This document shows positions 40,170-48,425 of a DNA stretch of 64,000 bases, in pieces. The notes below the pieces were generated by a model that was given only the letters and a program-made list of their open reading frames with translations, ran no database searches and had not been told where the DNA came from. The translations under genes were made by a program, and so were the position numbers. Location of the stretch: NCBI RefSeq assembly GCF_012676905.1, contig NZ_CP051428.1, forward strand, positions 4,116,001-4,180,000, given 5' to 3'. Numbering within the stretch: the first letter of the stretch is position 1; every line of letters starts with the position of its first letter. This DNA comes from Paenibacillus albicereus (GTDB lineage: Bacteria > Bacillota > Bacilli > Paenibacillales > Paenibacillaceae).

Positions 40170-41111
40170 CTACAGAATCCGCTTGCCGAGCAGCGACGCA
40201 GCCAGCTCGACGGCCAGGCGCGACGTGCGGCGGCTCGGATCGAGCAGCGGGTTCACCTCGACCAGCTCCAGCGACGTGGCGAGGCCGCTCTCGGCCAGCA
40301 GCTCCATCGCGTAGTGCGCCTCGCGATAGTTCAGGCCGCCCGGCACCGGCGTGCCGACGCCGCAGGCTTCGAGCGGATCGAGCACGTCGAGGTCGAAGCT
40401 GACGTGCACGCCGTCCGTGCCGTCGCCGGCGATGGCGATCGCCTGCTCCATGACGGCGTGGATGCCCATGCGGTCGATCTCATGCATCGTGAAGCAGCGG
40501 ATGCCCTCCGCGCGGATGTACTCCCGCTCGCCCGGATCGAGGTCGCGGGCGCCGATGATGACGACATTCTCCTTGCGGATGAACGGTCCTGCGCCGGGAA
40601 TGTCCGCCAGCGTGAAGCTGCCGCGTCCGATCGCGGCGGCCAGCGCCATGCCGTGGATGTTGCCGGAAGGCGTCGTATCCTCCGTGTTGAGGTCGCCGTG
40701 CGCGTCGAACCAGATGAGGCCGAGATTGCCCCGATGTCCCGTCAGTCCGGCCAGCGTGCCGATCGCGATGCTGTGGTCGCCGCCCAGAACGAGCGGGAAC
40801 CGCCCGCCCGCAGCGGCCCGGTGCACCTGCTCGCCCAGCAGGCCGGCCATCTCCTTCACTTCGGCCAGATATTTCATCTTGGTGCCGGAGGCGGCCGGCT
40901 CGGCGGCGAGCCGCGGCACGTCGACGACGATCTCCTCCGCCAGCTCGAGGCCCATATGCATCAGCTGGCGCTTCATGCCCGCTTCGACGATGCTCTCCGG
41001 GCCGAGCTCGGCGCCCGCCCTTCCTCCTCCGAGCCAGAACGGAGCATGGATCAGCTGGATCTTTTTCGCCGCTTCCGGGCGGCTCAGGAACGATTCGGCA
41101 TAGCTGAACAT
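40170..41111 (-). CDS. rocF: arginase
   Basis: 313 residues, AAAGGGG upstream. Ureohydrolase with all manganese motifs: LVLGGDHSIAIG, WFDAHGDLNT, and VSFDLDVLDPLEACGVG, plus the substrate-binding SGNIHGMALAAAIG. Converts arginine to ornithine and urea, feeding the ornithine aminotransferase encoded upstream. Second gene of rocD-rocF; there are 90 bases between them and no promoter of note. Terminator follows. Confidence 0.95.
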   Translation of the reverse strand: MFSYAESFLSRPEAAKKIQLIHAPFWLGGGRAGAELGPESIVEAGMKRQLMHMGLELAEEIVVDVPRLAAEPAASGTKMKYLAEVKEMAGLLGEQVHRAAAGGRFPLVLGGDHSIAIGTLAGLTGHRGNLGLIWFDAHGDLNTEDTTPSGNIHGMALAAAIGRGSFTLADIPGAGPFIRKENVVIIGARDLDPGEREYIRAEGIRCFTMHEIDRMGIHAVMEQAIAIAGDGTDGVHVSFDLDVLDPLEACGVGTPVPGGLNYREAHYAMELLAESGLATSLELVEVNPLLDPSRRTSRLAVELAASLLGKRIL

Positions 41112-41201
41112 ATCGGACTTCCCCTTTATCGATAGGATGGGAATGGCTGCAACCTCGTGTTCCGTTCCATTCGCTTCAGTTGCTTCGTTCGACCCGACCC
41201 T

Positions 41202-42401
41202 TCACTCGCCGTCGCCGACGAGCACGAGCCGCAGGCGCTCCAGCGCCCATTCGAGCTCCTCCTCCGTGATCGTCAGCGGCGGAGCCAGGCGGATCGTGTT
41301 CTCATGCGTCTCCTTGCACAGCAGACCGAGCTGCATGAGCTGCTCGCAGTACGGACGCGCCGGCCCGTGCAGCTCGATGCCGATGAACAGGCCGCTGCCG
41401 CGAATCTCCTTGACCGCAGGGCTGCCCATCGCGCGCAGCCGCTCCATGACGAGGCCGCCTAGACGGAGCGAACGGCCGGCCAGATCCTCTTCCTCCAGCA
41501 CGTCAAGCGCGGCCGCAGCAACGGCGCAGGCGAGCGGATTGCCGCCGAACGTCGAGCCATGCGAGCCGGGCTCGAACAGCCCGAGCACCTCGTCGCTCGA
41601 CGCGACGGCCGAGATCGGCAGGATGCCGCCGCCGAGCGCTTTGCCCATGATGTACAGATCCGGCACGACGCCTTCGCGGTCGCAGGCGAACGGATAGCCC
41701 GTACGGCCGAAGCCGGTCTGGATCTCGTCCGCGGCCATCAGCACGCGGTGGCGGTCGCACAGCTCGCGGATGCCTTGCAGATAGCCGTCCGGAGGAAGCA
41801 CGATGCCGGCTTCGCCCTGGATCGGCTCGACGAGGATCGCCGCCGTATGCGGCGTGATCGCCGCTTCCATCGCCGCCAGATCGCCGTACGGAACGATCGT
41901 GAAGCCCGGCAGGAACGGGCCGAAGCCGCTCTTGTACTCCTCATGCGACGAGAACGAGGTGATGGCGATCGTGCGCCCGTGGAAGTTGCCGCTGCAGACG
42001 ATGATGTCCGCGAGGCCTTCGGGGACGCCCTTGACGCGGTACGCCCAGCGGCGGACCGCCTTGAGCGCCGTCTCCACCGCCTCCGCTCCCGTATTCATGG
42101 CGATGAGGCGGCTTTTGCCCGTATAGCGGGCCAGCTTCTCGTAGAAATCGCCGGCGGCGGTGCTGTGGAACGCGCGCGAGGTGAGCGTCACCTTATCGGC
42201 CTGCTCCTTGAGGGCGGCGACGAGCTTCGGATGGCGATGGCCGTGGTTGAGCGCGGAGTAGGCGCTCAGGAAGTCCATGTACGTCTTGCCCTCCGGGCTT
42301 TTCACCCATACGCCTTGCGCTTCTTCGATCACGACCGGCAGCGGATGATAATTGCGCGCCGCATACCTCTCGGAAAGTTCAATCGTGCGAGTCGAGTTCA
42401 T
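41202..42401 (-). CDS. rocD: ornithine aminotransferase
   Basis: 399 residues from ATG 42401 (GGGAGAGG upstream). Class III PLP aminotransferase: [64 protein letters not shown], and PLP Lys in [15 protein letters not shown]. Converts ornithine and 2-oxoglutarate to glutamate semialdehyde and glutamate. Its promoter (42702-42730) gives a leader of about 290 bases with operator sites C near its beginning and B just before the ribosome binding site. Confidence 0.94.
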   Translation of the reverse strand: MNSTRTIELSERYAARNYHPLPVVIEEAQGVWVKSPEGKTYMDFLSAYSALNHGHRHPKLVAALKEQADKVTLTSRAFHSTAAGDFYEKLARYTGKSRLIAMNTGAEAVETALKAVRRWAYRVKGVPEGLADIIVCSGNFHGRTIAITSFSSHEEYKSGFGPFLPGFTIVPYGDLAAMEAAITPHTAAILVEPIQGEAGIVLPPDGYLQGIRELCDRHRVLMAADEIQTGFGRTGYPFACDREGVVPDLYIMGKALGGGILPISAVASSDEVLGLFEPGSHGSTFGGNPLACAVAAAALDVLEEEDLAGRSLRLGGLVMERLRAMGSPAVKEIRGSGLFIGIELHGPARPYCEQLMQLGLLCKETHENTIRLAPPLTITEEELEWALERLRLVLVGDGE

Positions 42402-42438
42402 AAATCCTCTCCCGTCTGCATCAATATGCATATTGTAT

Positions 42439-42450
42439 TTTGTATACAAA
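42439..42450. promoter_or_regulatory. GntR-type operator site B (before rocD)
   Basis: TTTGTATACAAA, a perfect 12-bp palindrome 38 bases upstream of the rocD start, flanked by GCATATTGTAT. On the minus strand ATTTGTATACA matches site D. Confidence 0.7.
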
Positions 42451-42652
42451 TCATTCGGGTAAAAAACCCGGATGCCTCAGCATCCAGGCGATACGACGGC
42501 TTTCTTTCCTTGCCCCTTGCCGGAAGACCCTCTGCTTCCTTCAAGCAGAAGCGTTGCTGCTCTATCCTATTCGCGCCAAGCCTGTCCGATTCCTGCCTCC
42601 GCCGGAACAGGCGGTCGTCCAAGCTGCCGGTTCGTCGGCGGCCTCCTCATTA

Positions 42653-42660
42653 TGTATACA
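42653..42660. promoter_or_regulatory. GntR-type operator site C (rocD promoter-proximal)
   Basis: TGTATACA within ATGTATACAATATTCA, 41 bases downstream of the rocD -10. Confidence 0.65.
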
Positions 42661-42701
42661 ATATTCAAATTCGCTCAAAAAAAGAGAGCATCATGGAAGA
42701 G

Positions 42702-42730
42702 ATCATAACATAGGATCGGAGAACCATCAA
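42702..42730 (-). promoter_or_regulatory. promoter of rocD-rocF
   Basis: Minus strand TTGATG, 17 bases, TATGAT. Both hexamers and the spacing are identical to those of the gntR promoter at 42804-42832 on the other strand. Confidence 0.65.
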
Positions 42731-42803
42731 CGGAATTTTCAGACGTTTCGGACAGCAGCCTCGAACCGCCGCCTTTTATTTCCATTTCGGGACCGAAAGA
42801 AGC

Positions 42804-42832
42804 TTGATGAGGCCGGAAGGCAGTGATATGAT
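42804..42832 (+). promoter_or_regulatory. promoter of the gntR gene
   Basis: TTGATG, 17 bases, TATGAT; operator site D follows 14 bases after the -10. Confidence 0.7.
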
Positions 42833-42846
42833 GGCGATAGATCATT

Positions 42847-42854
42847 TGTATACA
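42847..42854. promoter_or_regulatory. GntR-type operator site D (gntR leader)
   Basis: TGTATACA within ATTTGTATACATTATATTGC, at about +8 to +15 of the gntR transcript, a position for autorepression. Confidence 0.65.
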
Positions 42855-42915
42855 TTATATTGCATAACCATACATAGCAGGATGATCGCCATTACGCCGC
42901 AAAGGAGTCTTCGGC

Positions 42916-43557
42916 ATGCAGCTCAAATATCAGTCGTTGAAGGACCATGTCTATGAATATATCGCCCAGCGCATCCAGGACGGCAGCCTGCAGCCCGGCT
43001 CCAAGATCAACGAGGCGGAAATCTGCAAGCGGCTCGACATCAGCCGCACGCCGACGCGCGAAGCGCTGTTCCAGCTGTCGTCCGACAACCTGCTCGACTA
43101 CTTGCCGCGACGCGGCTTCACCGTCAAGGCATTCGACCGCAAGAAGAAGGAGGACTACTCCCTCCTGCTCGGCACGCTCGACGCGCTGGCCGCCTCGCTC
43201 GCCTGCGACCGGCTGGAGGAGCGCGACTGGCGGCAGCTCGACCGGCTCGTCGAGGCGATCGAGGACGATCTGGACGCGCATGACTTCGGGGGCTACTACG
43301 CTCGCCAAGCCGAATTCCACGACTGCTATCAAGCGCGCTGCGGCAACTCGCTGCTCGTCGACAGCCTCCACTCGCTCAAGAACGGATTCATGCGCCAGAG
43401 CTACGCGAGCGACGACAAGGAGCGGCTCGCCTCGCTGCTCCGCCAGGTGAACGCCGAGCACCGGCTGATCGCGCAGCTGTTCCGCGAGCGCGACAAGCTC
43501 CGGCTGGAGCAGGCGATCAAGCATCATTGGCGGATCATCGACTTCGATATGATCTGA
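42916..43557 (+). CDS. GntR family (FadR-type) regulator, candidate repressor of rocD-rocF and the SLH peptidase
   Basis: 213 residues, AAAGGAG upstream. N-terminal winged HTH (YEYIAQRIQDGSLQPGSKIN, ICKRLDISRTPTREALFQLS, LDYLPRRGFTVKAF), then an all-helical FCD-like ligand domain (FHDCYQARCGNSLLVDSLHS, EHRLIAQLFRERDKLRLEQA). FCD proteins often bind carboxylates or amino acids through a metal. It is divergent from rocD, and all four local TGTATACA palindromes fit the inverted sites that FadR-type proteins bind. Effector could be arginine, ornithine or a dipeptide; not determinable. Confidence 0.9.
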   Translation: MQLKYQSLKDHVYEYIAQRIQDGSLQPGSKINEAEICKRLDISRTPTREALFQLSSDNLLDYLPRRGFTVKAFDRKKKEDYSLLLGTLDALAASLACDRLEERDWRQLDRLVEAIEDDLDAHDFGGYYARQAEFHDCYQARCGNSLLVDSLHSLKNGFMRQSYASDDKERLASLLRQVNAEHRLIAQLFRERDKLRLEQAIKHHWRIIDFDMI

Positions 43558-43580
43558 TCTTTTTCCAACCGGCAGCATCA

Positions 43581-43642
43581 AAAAAAAGCCCGCCCTATCG
43601 CGCTTGGACCAAGGGGGTCCGAAGCGCCGAGAGGGCGGGCTT
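43581..43642. terminator. bidirectional terminator
   Basis: Long stem AAGCCCGCCCT ... AGGGCGGGCTT with an inner GCTT-GACC / GGTC-AAGC part and an A-run before it, between gntR and the hemolysin III gene. Confidence 0.85.
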
Positions 43643-43654
43643 GCTGCATCCGTC

Positions 43655-44299
43655 TCAGCGGGGAAGCACATACAGCAGGATGGTGAAGAAATGCGCGATC
43701 GACCCCGCCAGCACGAACAGATGCCAGACGGCGTGATGGTAAGGGAAGCTGCGCCAGACGTAGAACACCGTGCCGAATGTGTACAGCAGGCCGCCGGCGA
43801 TCAGCAGCGCCAATCCCGCCGGAGCGAGGCTGGCGGTGAGGGGCCCCCAGGCGAAGACGACGATCCAGCCCATCAGGATGTACAGCAGCGTCGACGTGAA
43901 CAGGAAGCGCTTGGTGAAGTACGCCTTGAACACGACGCCGGCGACGGCGATTCCCCAGACGACGCCGAACAGCGTCCAGCCGAGCGATCCGCCGATCGTA
44001 TGCAGCACGAGCGGCGTGTACGTGCCGGCGATGAACACGTAGATGAACGAATGGTCGAGCACCTCGAGGATGTCCTTCATCCGTCCGTCGCGGAAGCTGT
44101 GCACGAGCGTCGACGCCGTGTACAGCAGCAGCATCGCCGTGCCGTAGATGGTGAAGCTGACGACATGCATCGCCGTGCCTTTCCACGAGGCGAAGACGAT
44201 GAGCAGCACGAGCGCCGCGATGCTGAGCGCCGTGCCGATGCCGTGGGTGACCGCGTTCGCGACCTCCTCGCGGCGGGTGTACGTATGCGTGTTGGCCAT
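43655..44299 (-). CDS. hemolysin III family (PAQR-like) membrane protein
   Basis: 214 residues, GGAGGGG upstream of the ATG. Seven hydrophobic helices and the conserved PAQR pattern: EVANAVTHGIGTALSIAALV, ASTLVHSF, LEVLDHSFIYVFIAGTYTP, and SFPYHHAVWHLFVLAGSIAHFF with clustered His as metal ligands. Called hemolysin III or YqfA; the true function is probably membrane homeostasis or hydrolase activity and not toxin. Single gene. Confidence 0.93.
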   Translation of the reverse strand: MANTHTYTRREEVANAVTHGIGTALSIAALVLLIVFASWKGTAMHVVSFTIYGTAMLLLYTASTLVHSFRDGRMKDILEVLDHSFIYVFIAGTYTPLVLHTIGGSLGWTLFGVVWGIAVAGVVFKAYFTKRFLFTSTLLYILMGWIVVFAWGPLTASLAPAGLALLIAGGLLYTFGTVFYVWRSFPYHHAVWHLFVLAGSIAHFFTILLYVLPR

Positions 44300-44392
44300 G
44301 GGGCCCCTCCTTTCCGGTCTGCTCCATCCTATGGCGCTTGGGCCTGGGCGGTTCCGGCATCGCTCCTTAGACGAGCGGCTCGTCCTTAAAGT

Positions 44393-44734
44393 CTACACCT
44401 GCTCGTTGGAATACGCCACCCTGGCGTTCACCTCGAAGATCGCCTCGCCCGTCGCCGGGTCGTACTGGTAGGCGGGCTCGTCCAGATCGTACAGCCAGTA
44501 CTTGCGGACGCGCTCCTCGCCGCCGTCCGTCTCCGTGATGAAGTGGAAGAAGTTCAGCTGGCCGACGTTCGCTCCGATGTAGTCGGCCTCGCGCGGCGTC
44601 AGCGCGCTGACGGTGATGATCCAGCCGCGGCCGCCCTCCTCGACATGCGCGGTGAGCTTGTGCTCGGCCGTGTCGATGAGCGTCCGTCCGATGACGAGCT
44701 TGATGAGCAGCTTCTCGCTGCGCTTTTGGCTCAT
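44393..44734 (-). CDS. conserved hypothetical protein, coupled to pirin
   Basis: 113 residues from ATG 44734, overlapping the pirin stop (ATGA), with GGAGGAGAGG upstream. Mixed alpha/beta, no membrane segment: KLLIKLVIGRTLIDTAEHKL, GRGWIITVSALTPREADYIG, VRKYWLYDLDEPAYQYDP. Not a family I can name. Translational coupling suggests joint action with the pirin protein. Confidence 0.75.
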   Translation of the reverse strand: MSQKRSEKLLIKLVIGRTLIDTAEHKLTAHVEEGGRGWIITVSALTPREADYIGANVGQLNFFHFITETDGGEERVRKYWLYDLDEPAYQYDPATGEAIFEVNARVAYSNEQV

Positions 44735-45471
44735 GCGTCCTCTCCTCCGCCGGCCGGCGAGCCTGCGCCCATGTCGATCAGCAGCAGCCTCGTTCCGCCC
44801 GCGCCGCCCTTCAAAGAAAGCTTCGACAGGCCGTCCGCGCGCAGCGCGTCGCCCTTGGCGAGCGCTCCGATGCCCGCGACCTCCGCCTCGCCGTCGATGG
44901 CGAACAGATGCAGCAGCCGCTCCTCGCGCGTGAAATGCTCCGCCTCCATCCCCTCGTCCAGCACGGTCAGATAGATCGTGACGTCCTGATGGATGCCGGC
45001 CGCGCCGGGCCCCGCCGCATCGCGGGAGACGATCGGCAGCAGCTGGCCGCGCGCCGACCGAGGATCGAAGACGCTCGTCTCGTAGGACGGCTCGAGCCGC
45101 CGCGTCTGCGGCATGATCCAAATCTGCAGCAGATGGACCGGCTCCTCCGGATCGGGATTGACCTCGGAATGGACGATGCCGGTGCCCGCCGTCATGCGCT
45201 GCACCCCTCCGTAGGTCGTGACGGCGGTATTCCCCGCGCTGTCCTCATGCTTGAGACGTCCGCTCAGGACGATGGAGACGATCTCCATCTCCCGATGCGG
45301 ATGCGCGCCGAAGCCTCTGCCCCCGGCGATGACGTCCTCGTTGAACACGCACAGCGGTCCGAAGCTGCGGTTCGCCTCGTCGTAGTACTCCCCGAAGCTG
45401 AAGCTGAAGCTGCTCTTCAGCCAGTCGCTCTCGCGGTGATTCCGGTCCTCGTTGCGGATGATGGCCTGCAT
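44731..45471 (-). CDS. pirin family protein (bicupin)
   Basis: 246 residues. Pirin/YhaK-type bicupin: FSFGEYYDEANRSFGPLCVF, metal site GFGAHPHREMEIVSIVLSG and MTAGTGIVHSEVN, which together give three His and one Glu. The C-terminal cupin (LTVLDEGMEAEHFTREERLL, LFAIDGEAEV) is shorter. Some family members oxidise quercetin, others bind stress signals; role here unknown. First gene of a pair with the 113-residue protein. Confidence 0.9.
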   Translation of the reverse strand: MQAIIRNEDRNHRESDWLKSSFSFSFGEYYDEANRSFGPLCVFNEDVIAGGRGFGAHPHREMEIVSIVLSGRLKHEDSAGNTAVTTYGGVQRMTAGTGIVHSEVNPDPEEPVHLLQIWIMPQTRRLEPSYETSVFDPRSARGQLLPIVSRDAAGPGAAGIHQDVTIYLTVLDEGMEAEHFTREERLLHLFAIDGEAEVAGIGALAKGDALRADGLSKLSLKGGAGGTRLLLIDMGAGSPAGGGEDA

Positions 45472-45499
45472 AGAGATTCCCCTTCCCTTTTTGTATCAG

Positions 45500-46225
45500 C
45501 TAACCATTTATAAGTGTAGGGGATGAGTAGCCCGCTTTCAACCAGGAAAAGATCGCGTCGACCGTCTTTTCGAGGTTGCTGCGCGAGCTGCCGTCCACGT
45601 ACGGGAGCTGATGCCGGAAATAGTTCGTATGGCCGCCGATGACCGCCAGCCCCTCGACATGGCCGGGCGCATGGCGGGTGCGGCTCCACTGCGGCACCCG
45701 TCCCGGATCGCCCCGCCAGCCGCCCCAGCCGCCGATGCGGGTGATCGGATCGTCCGGCTTGCCGGACGGGCCGGCGGCGTAGAAATAAGCGACCGAAGGC
45801 CGCAGCGCGTCGTCGATCGGCGTCTTGGGCGAGCCGACCTGGGCGACGCGCAGCAGCCCGGCGTCCATGCCGCGCTGATGAAGCAGGCGGGCGGCCTGAT
45901 AGGCGGCCACGCCTCCTCCGCTGTGCCCGATGAACAGGATCGGGCCCTCTCCTCCATAGGTGCGCTCGATATCCCGCAGCATGGAGCGCCCGCCGATCCG
46001 CGACGGCAGCACTCGCCGGGCCAGATCGGAGCGCACCTCCCACACCTGCCTCCACATGCTCCGCGAATAATCGCCGTAAGGGAACAGCGTCTCGAATACG
46101 GCCTCCGTGCCGCACAGGCCGAGCAGCCGCTCGAGGCGGCGCCGGCATTCGTAGAAGGTGGACGGATACGTCGCGACGCCCGCGACATGGTACACCGTCA
46201 TCTTCGGCGGAAGCTGCTGCTCCAT
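45500..46225 (-). CDS. lipase-like alpha/beta hydrolase
   Basis: 241 residues from ATG 46225 behind GGGGGGACGGAGG. Pattern VYHVAGVATYPSTFYECRRR at the start, nucleophile elbow LFIGHSGGGVAAYQAARLL (Ser), VAQVGSPKTPIDDALRPSV, and a late GLAVIGGHTNYFRH with the likely catalytic His. Resembles a cytoplasmic lipase or esterase; no signal peptide. An ORF start further upstream has no RBS. Divergent from the opuC operon. Confidence 0.82.
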   Translation of the reverse strand: MEQQLPPKMTVYHVAGVATYPSTFYECRRRLERLLGLCGTEAVFETLFPYGDYSRSMWRQVWEVRSDLARRVLPSRIGGRSMLRDIERTYGGEGPILFIGHSGGGVAAYQAARLLHQRGMDAGLLRVAQVGSPKTPIDDALRPSVAYFYAAGPSGKPDDPITRIGGWGGWRGDPGRVPQWSRTRHAPGHVEGLAVIGGHTNYFRHQLPYVDGSSRSNLEKTVDAIFSWLKAGYSSPTLING

Positions 46226-46410
46226 CCTCCGTCCCCCCTTTTTTCCGATGGCTGAATTGTAGCATGTTCCGAATCCTCGGCGCCAATCCGGCCGGCGACG
46301 GGCAGCGACCTCAGACCGGCAGGGAACGGACGGATGAAGCTCCAGCATCAGGAACATACTTTACCCATCGCATGCGCGGCTTGAAGCCGCATACGGAGGT
46401 GAAGCGGGAG

Positions 46411-47763
46411 ATGACGATGATCCAGATCCGCGACGTGAACAAAACCTATGACGACGGCTTCCATGCCCTCAAGAACATCAACCTCGACTTCCGCAAAGGC
46501 GAGATGACCGTGCTCATCGGTCCGAGCGGCTGCGGCAAGTCGACGACGATGCGGCTCGTCAACCGGCTCGTCTCGCCGACGAGCGGCTCGATCGAGATCG
46601 GCGGCCGCGACATCCGCTCGATCGACCCGGTCGAGCTGCGGCGCAGCATCGGCTATGTCATCCAGAGCGTCGGCCTGTTCCCCCATATGACGATCGGACG
46701 CAACGTCGCCGTCGTGCCGAGGCTGAAGCGCTGGGACGCGGACAAGACGGCCCGGCGCGTCGACGAGCTGCTCGACATGGTCGGGCTGAAGCCCGACCTG
46801 TACCGCGACCGCTATCCGTCGGAGCTGAGCGGCGGGCAGCAGCAGCGGGTCGGCGTCGTGCGCGCGCTGGCCGCCGATCCCGACATCATCCTGATGGACG
46901 AGCCGTTCAGCGCGCTCGATCCGCTCAGCCGCGAGCAGCTCCAGGAGGACGTGGCGCGGCTGCAGCAGGAGCTGCACAAGACGATCGTGTTCGTCACCCA
47001 CGACATGGACGAGGCGCTCAAGATCGCCGACCGGATCGTGCTCATGAAGGACGGCGAGGTCGTGCAGAGCGACACGCCGGACCGCATCCTGCGGCGGCCG
47101 GCGAACGACTTCGTGCGCACGTTCATCGGGCAGAAAAGGCTCGAGACGAGCGGCGGGCCGGACGAGGCGCGGGAGCGCGAGGCCGGTCCGGACCTCGGCG
47201 GCTTCGTCATCGGAGGCGCGCCGACGGTGAACGACGTCATGGTGACGCAGCCGGCCGTCACCTATCCGGGACGCGGCCTCGCCGAGGCGATCACGACGAT
47301 GGAGCGGCGCAAGGTCGACTCGCTCTACGTCGTCGACCGCCAGCGCAAGCTGCTCGGCAGCGTGTCCATCTACAACGTGATGGACAGCTACGGCGACGAG
47401 GACAAGACGGTCGCCGACGTCATGATGCCGGCGCGCTACTCCGTCACGTCGGGCACGCCGCTGACGCAGGCGGTCGAGCTGCTGGCGAGCCACCGGCTGC
47501 ACAACGTGGCCGTCGTCGACGAGGGCGGCCGCTTCATCGGCCTCATCACGCGCGGCAGCGTCGTGCGCCATCTGGCGGAGAAGCTGCCGATGCTGGAGGC
47601 GGATGGCAGCGGCAGCGCACGCCCCGGGACGCCGGATGCAAGTCCGAGCGGTCGAGCTCAGGATGCAAGCGCGGGCGGCCCGACGCCGGAGGACGGCGCG
47701 CGCGGCCTGGCGTCGGATGCAAGCGCGGCCGGCCCGGCGACGGGCATAGAGGAGGAGCGCTGA
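46411..47763 (+). CDS. opuCA: glycine betaine/carnitine/choline ABC transporter ATP-binding protein
   Basis: 450 residues from ATG 46411 (GGAGG upstream; ATG 46417 possible). Osmoprotectant importer ATPase: VLIGPSGCGKSTTMRLVNRL (Walker A), LSGGQQQRVGVVRALAADP (signature), IILMDEPFSALDPLSREQ (Walker B), VFVTHDMDEALKIADR. Two CBS domains follow at about 275-385 (MERRKVDSLYVVDRQRKLLG; HRLHNVAVVDEGGRFIGLIT), which sense ionic strength or nucleotides in this family. The last 50 residues are a Gly/Ala/Ser/Pro tail with repeated DASxxGP-type units, not part of the family. First of four overlapping genes. Confidence 0.94.
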   Translation: MTMIQIRDVNKTYDDGFHALKNINLDFRKGEMTVLIGPSGCGKSTTMRLVNRLVSPTSGSIEIGGRDIRSIDPVELRRSIGYVIQSVGLFPHMTIGRNVAVVPRLKRWDADKTARRVDELLDMVGLKPDLYRDRYPSELSGGQQQRVGVVRALAADPDIILMDEPFSALDPLSREQLQEDVARLQQELHKTIVFVTHDMDEALKIADRIVLMKDGEVVQSDTPDRILRRPANDFVRTFIGQKRLETSGGPDEAREREAGPDLGGFVIGGAPTVNDVMVTQPAVTYPGRGLAEAITTMERRKVDSLYVVDRQRKLLGSVSIYNVMDSYGDEDKTVADVMMPARYSVTSGTPLTQAVELLASHRLHNVAVVDEGGRFIGLITRGSVVRHLAEKLPMLEADGSGSARPGTPDASPSGRAQDASAGGPTPEDGARGLASDASAAGPATGIEEER

Positions 47764-48425
47764 TGCTCCTCGACTTCTTCCGCTTCCTCGGCGAGCGGCT
47801 GCCGGACATCCTGCTCGCGCTGCGCGAGCATCTGACGCTGTCGCTGCTCGCCGTGCTCATCGGCTCGGCGATCTCCCTGCCGCTCGGCGTGCTGCTCGTC
47901 TACAGCCGGATCGGCTGGCTGAACAGCGCCGTCTTTTTCGTCGCGAACCTGCTGCAGACGATCCCGAGCCTCGCGCTGCTCGCTATCCTCATCCCGCTGC
48001 TGGGCATCGGGATGCGGCCGGCGGTGCTCGCCCTGCTGCTCTACTCGATCATGCCGGTGCTGCGCAACACGTACGAGGGGTTCCGCTCCGTCGACCCGCA
48101 TGTGCTGGAGGCGGCGCGGGGCCTCGGCTACTCCGCCGCCCAGCGGCTGCTGCGGGTGCAGCTGCCGCTGGCCCTGCCGTACCTCATGTCGGGCATCCGG
48201 CTGACGACGGTGTACATCATCAGCTGGGCGACGCTGGCGACGCTCGTCGGCGCGGGCGGCCTCGGCCAGCTGATCGTCTCCGGCATGGGCGTCAACCAGC
48301 CGTACCTGATCGTCGCCGGCGCGCTCGGCGCGATCCTGCTGGCGCTCGTCGCCGACCTGCTGCTCGGCTGGATTGAGTCGGCGCTCGGCCGGCGCTTCGG
48401 CCTGAGGGGAGGCGCGGCGGCATGA
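47763..48425 (+). CDS. opuCB: glycine betaine/carnitine/choline ABC transporter permease
   Basis: 220 residues, start overlapping the opuCA stop by one base (TGATG). BPD-type permease with about five helices: REHLTLSLLAVLIGSAISLP, FFVANLLQTIPSLALLAILI, and EAA loop LEAARGLGYSAAQRLLRVQL. Pairs with OpuCD as the heterodimeric channel. Confidence 0.93.
   Translation: MLLDFFRFLGERLPDILLALREHLTLSLLAVLIGSAISLPLGVLLVYSRIGWLNSAVFFVANLLQTIPSLALLAILIPLLGIGMRPAVLALLLYSIMPVLRNTYEGFRSVDPHVLEAARGLGYSAAQRLLRVQLPLALPYLMSGIRLTTVYIISWATLATLVGAGGLGQLIVSGMGVNQPYLIVAGALGAILLALVADLLLGWIESALGRRFGLRGGAAA

Noticed and set aside
42398-42622. 74-codon minus-strand frame in the rocD leader
   Set aside because: No binding site and it runs through operator B into the rocD ribosome binding site; more likely untranslated leader.
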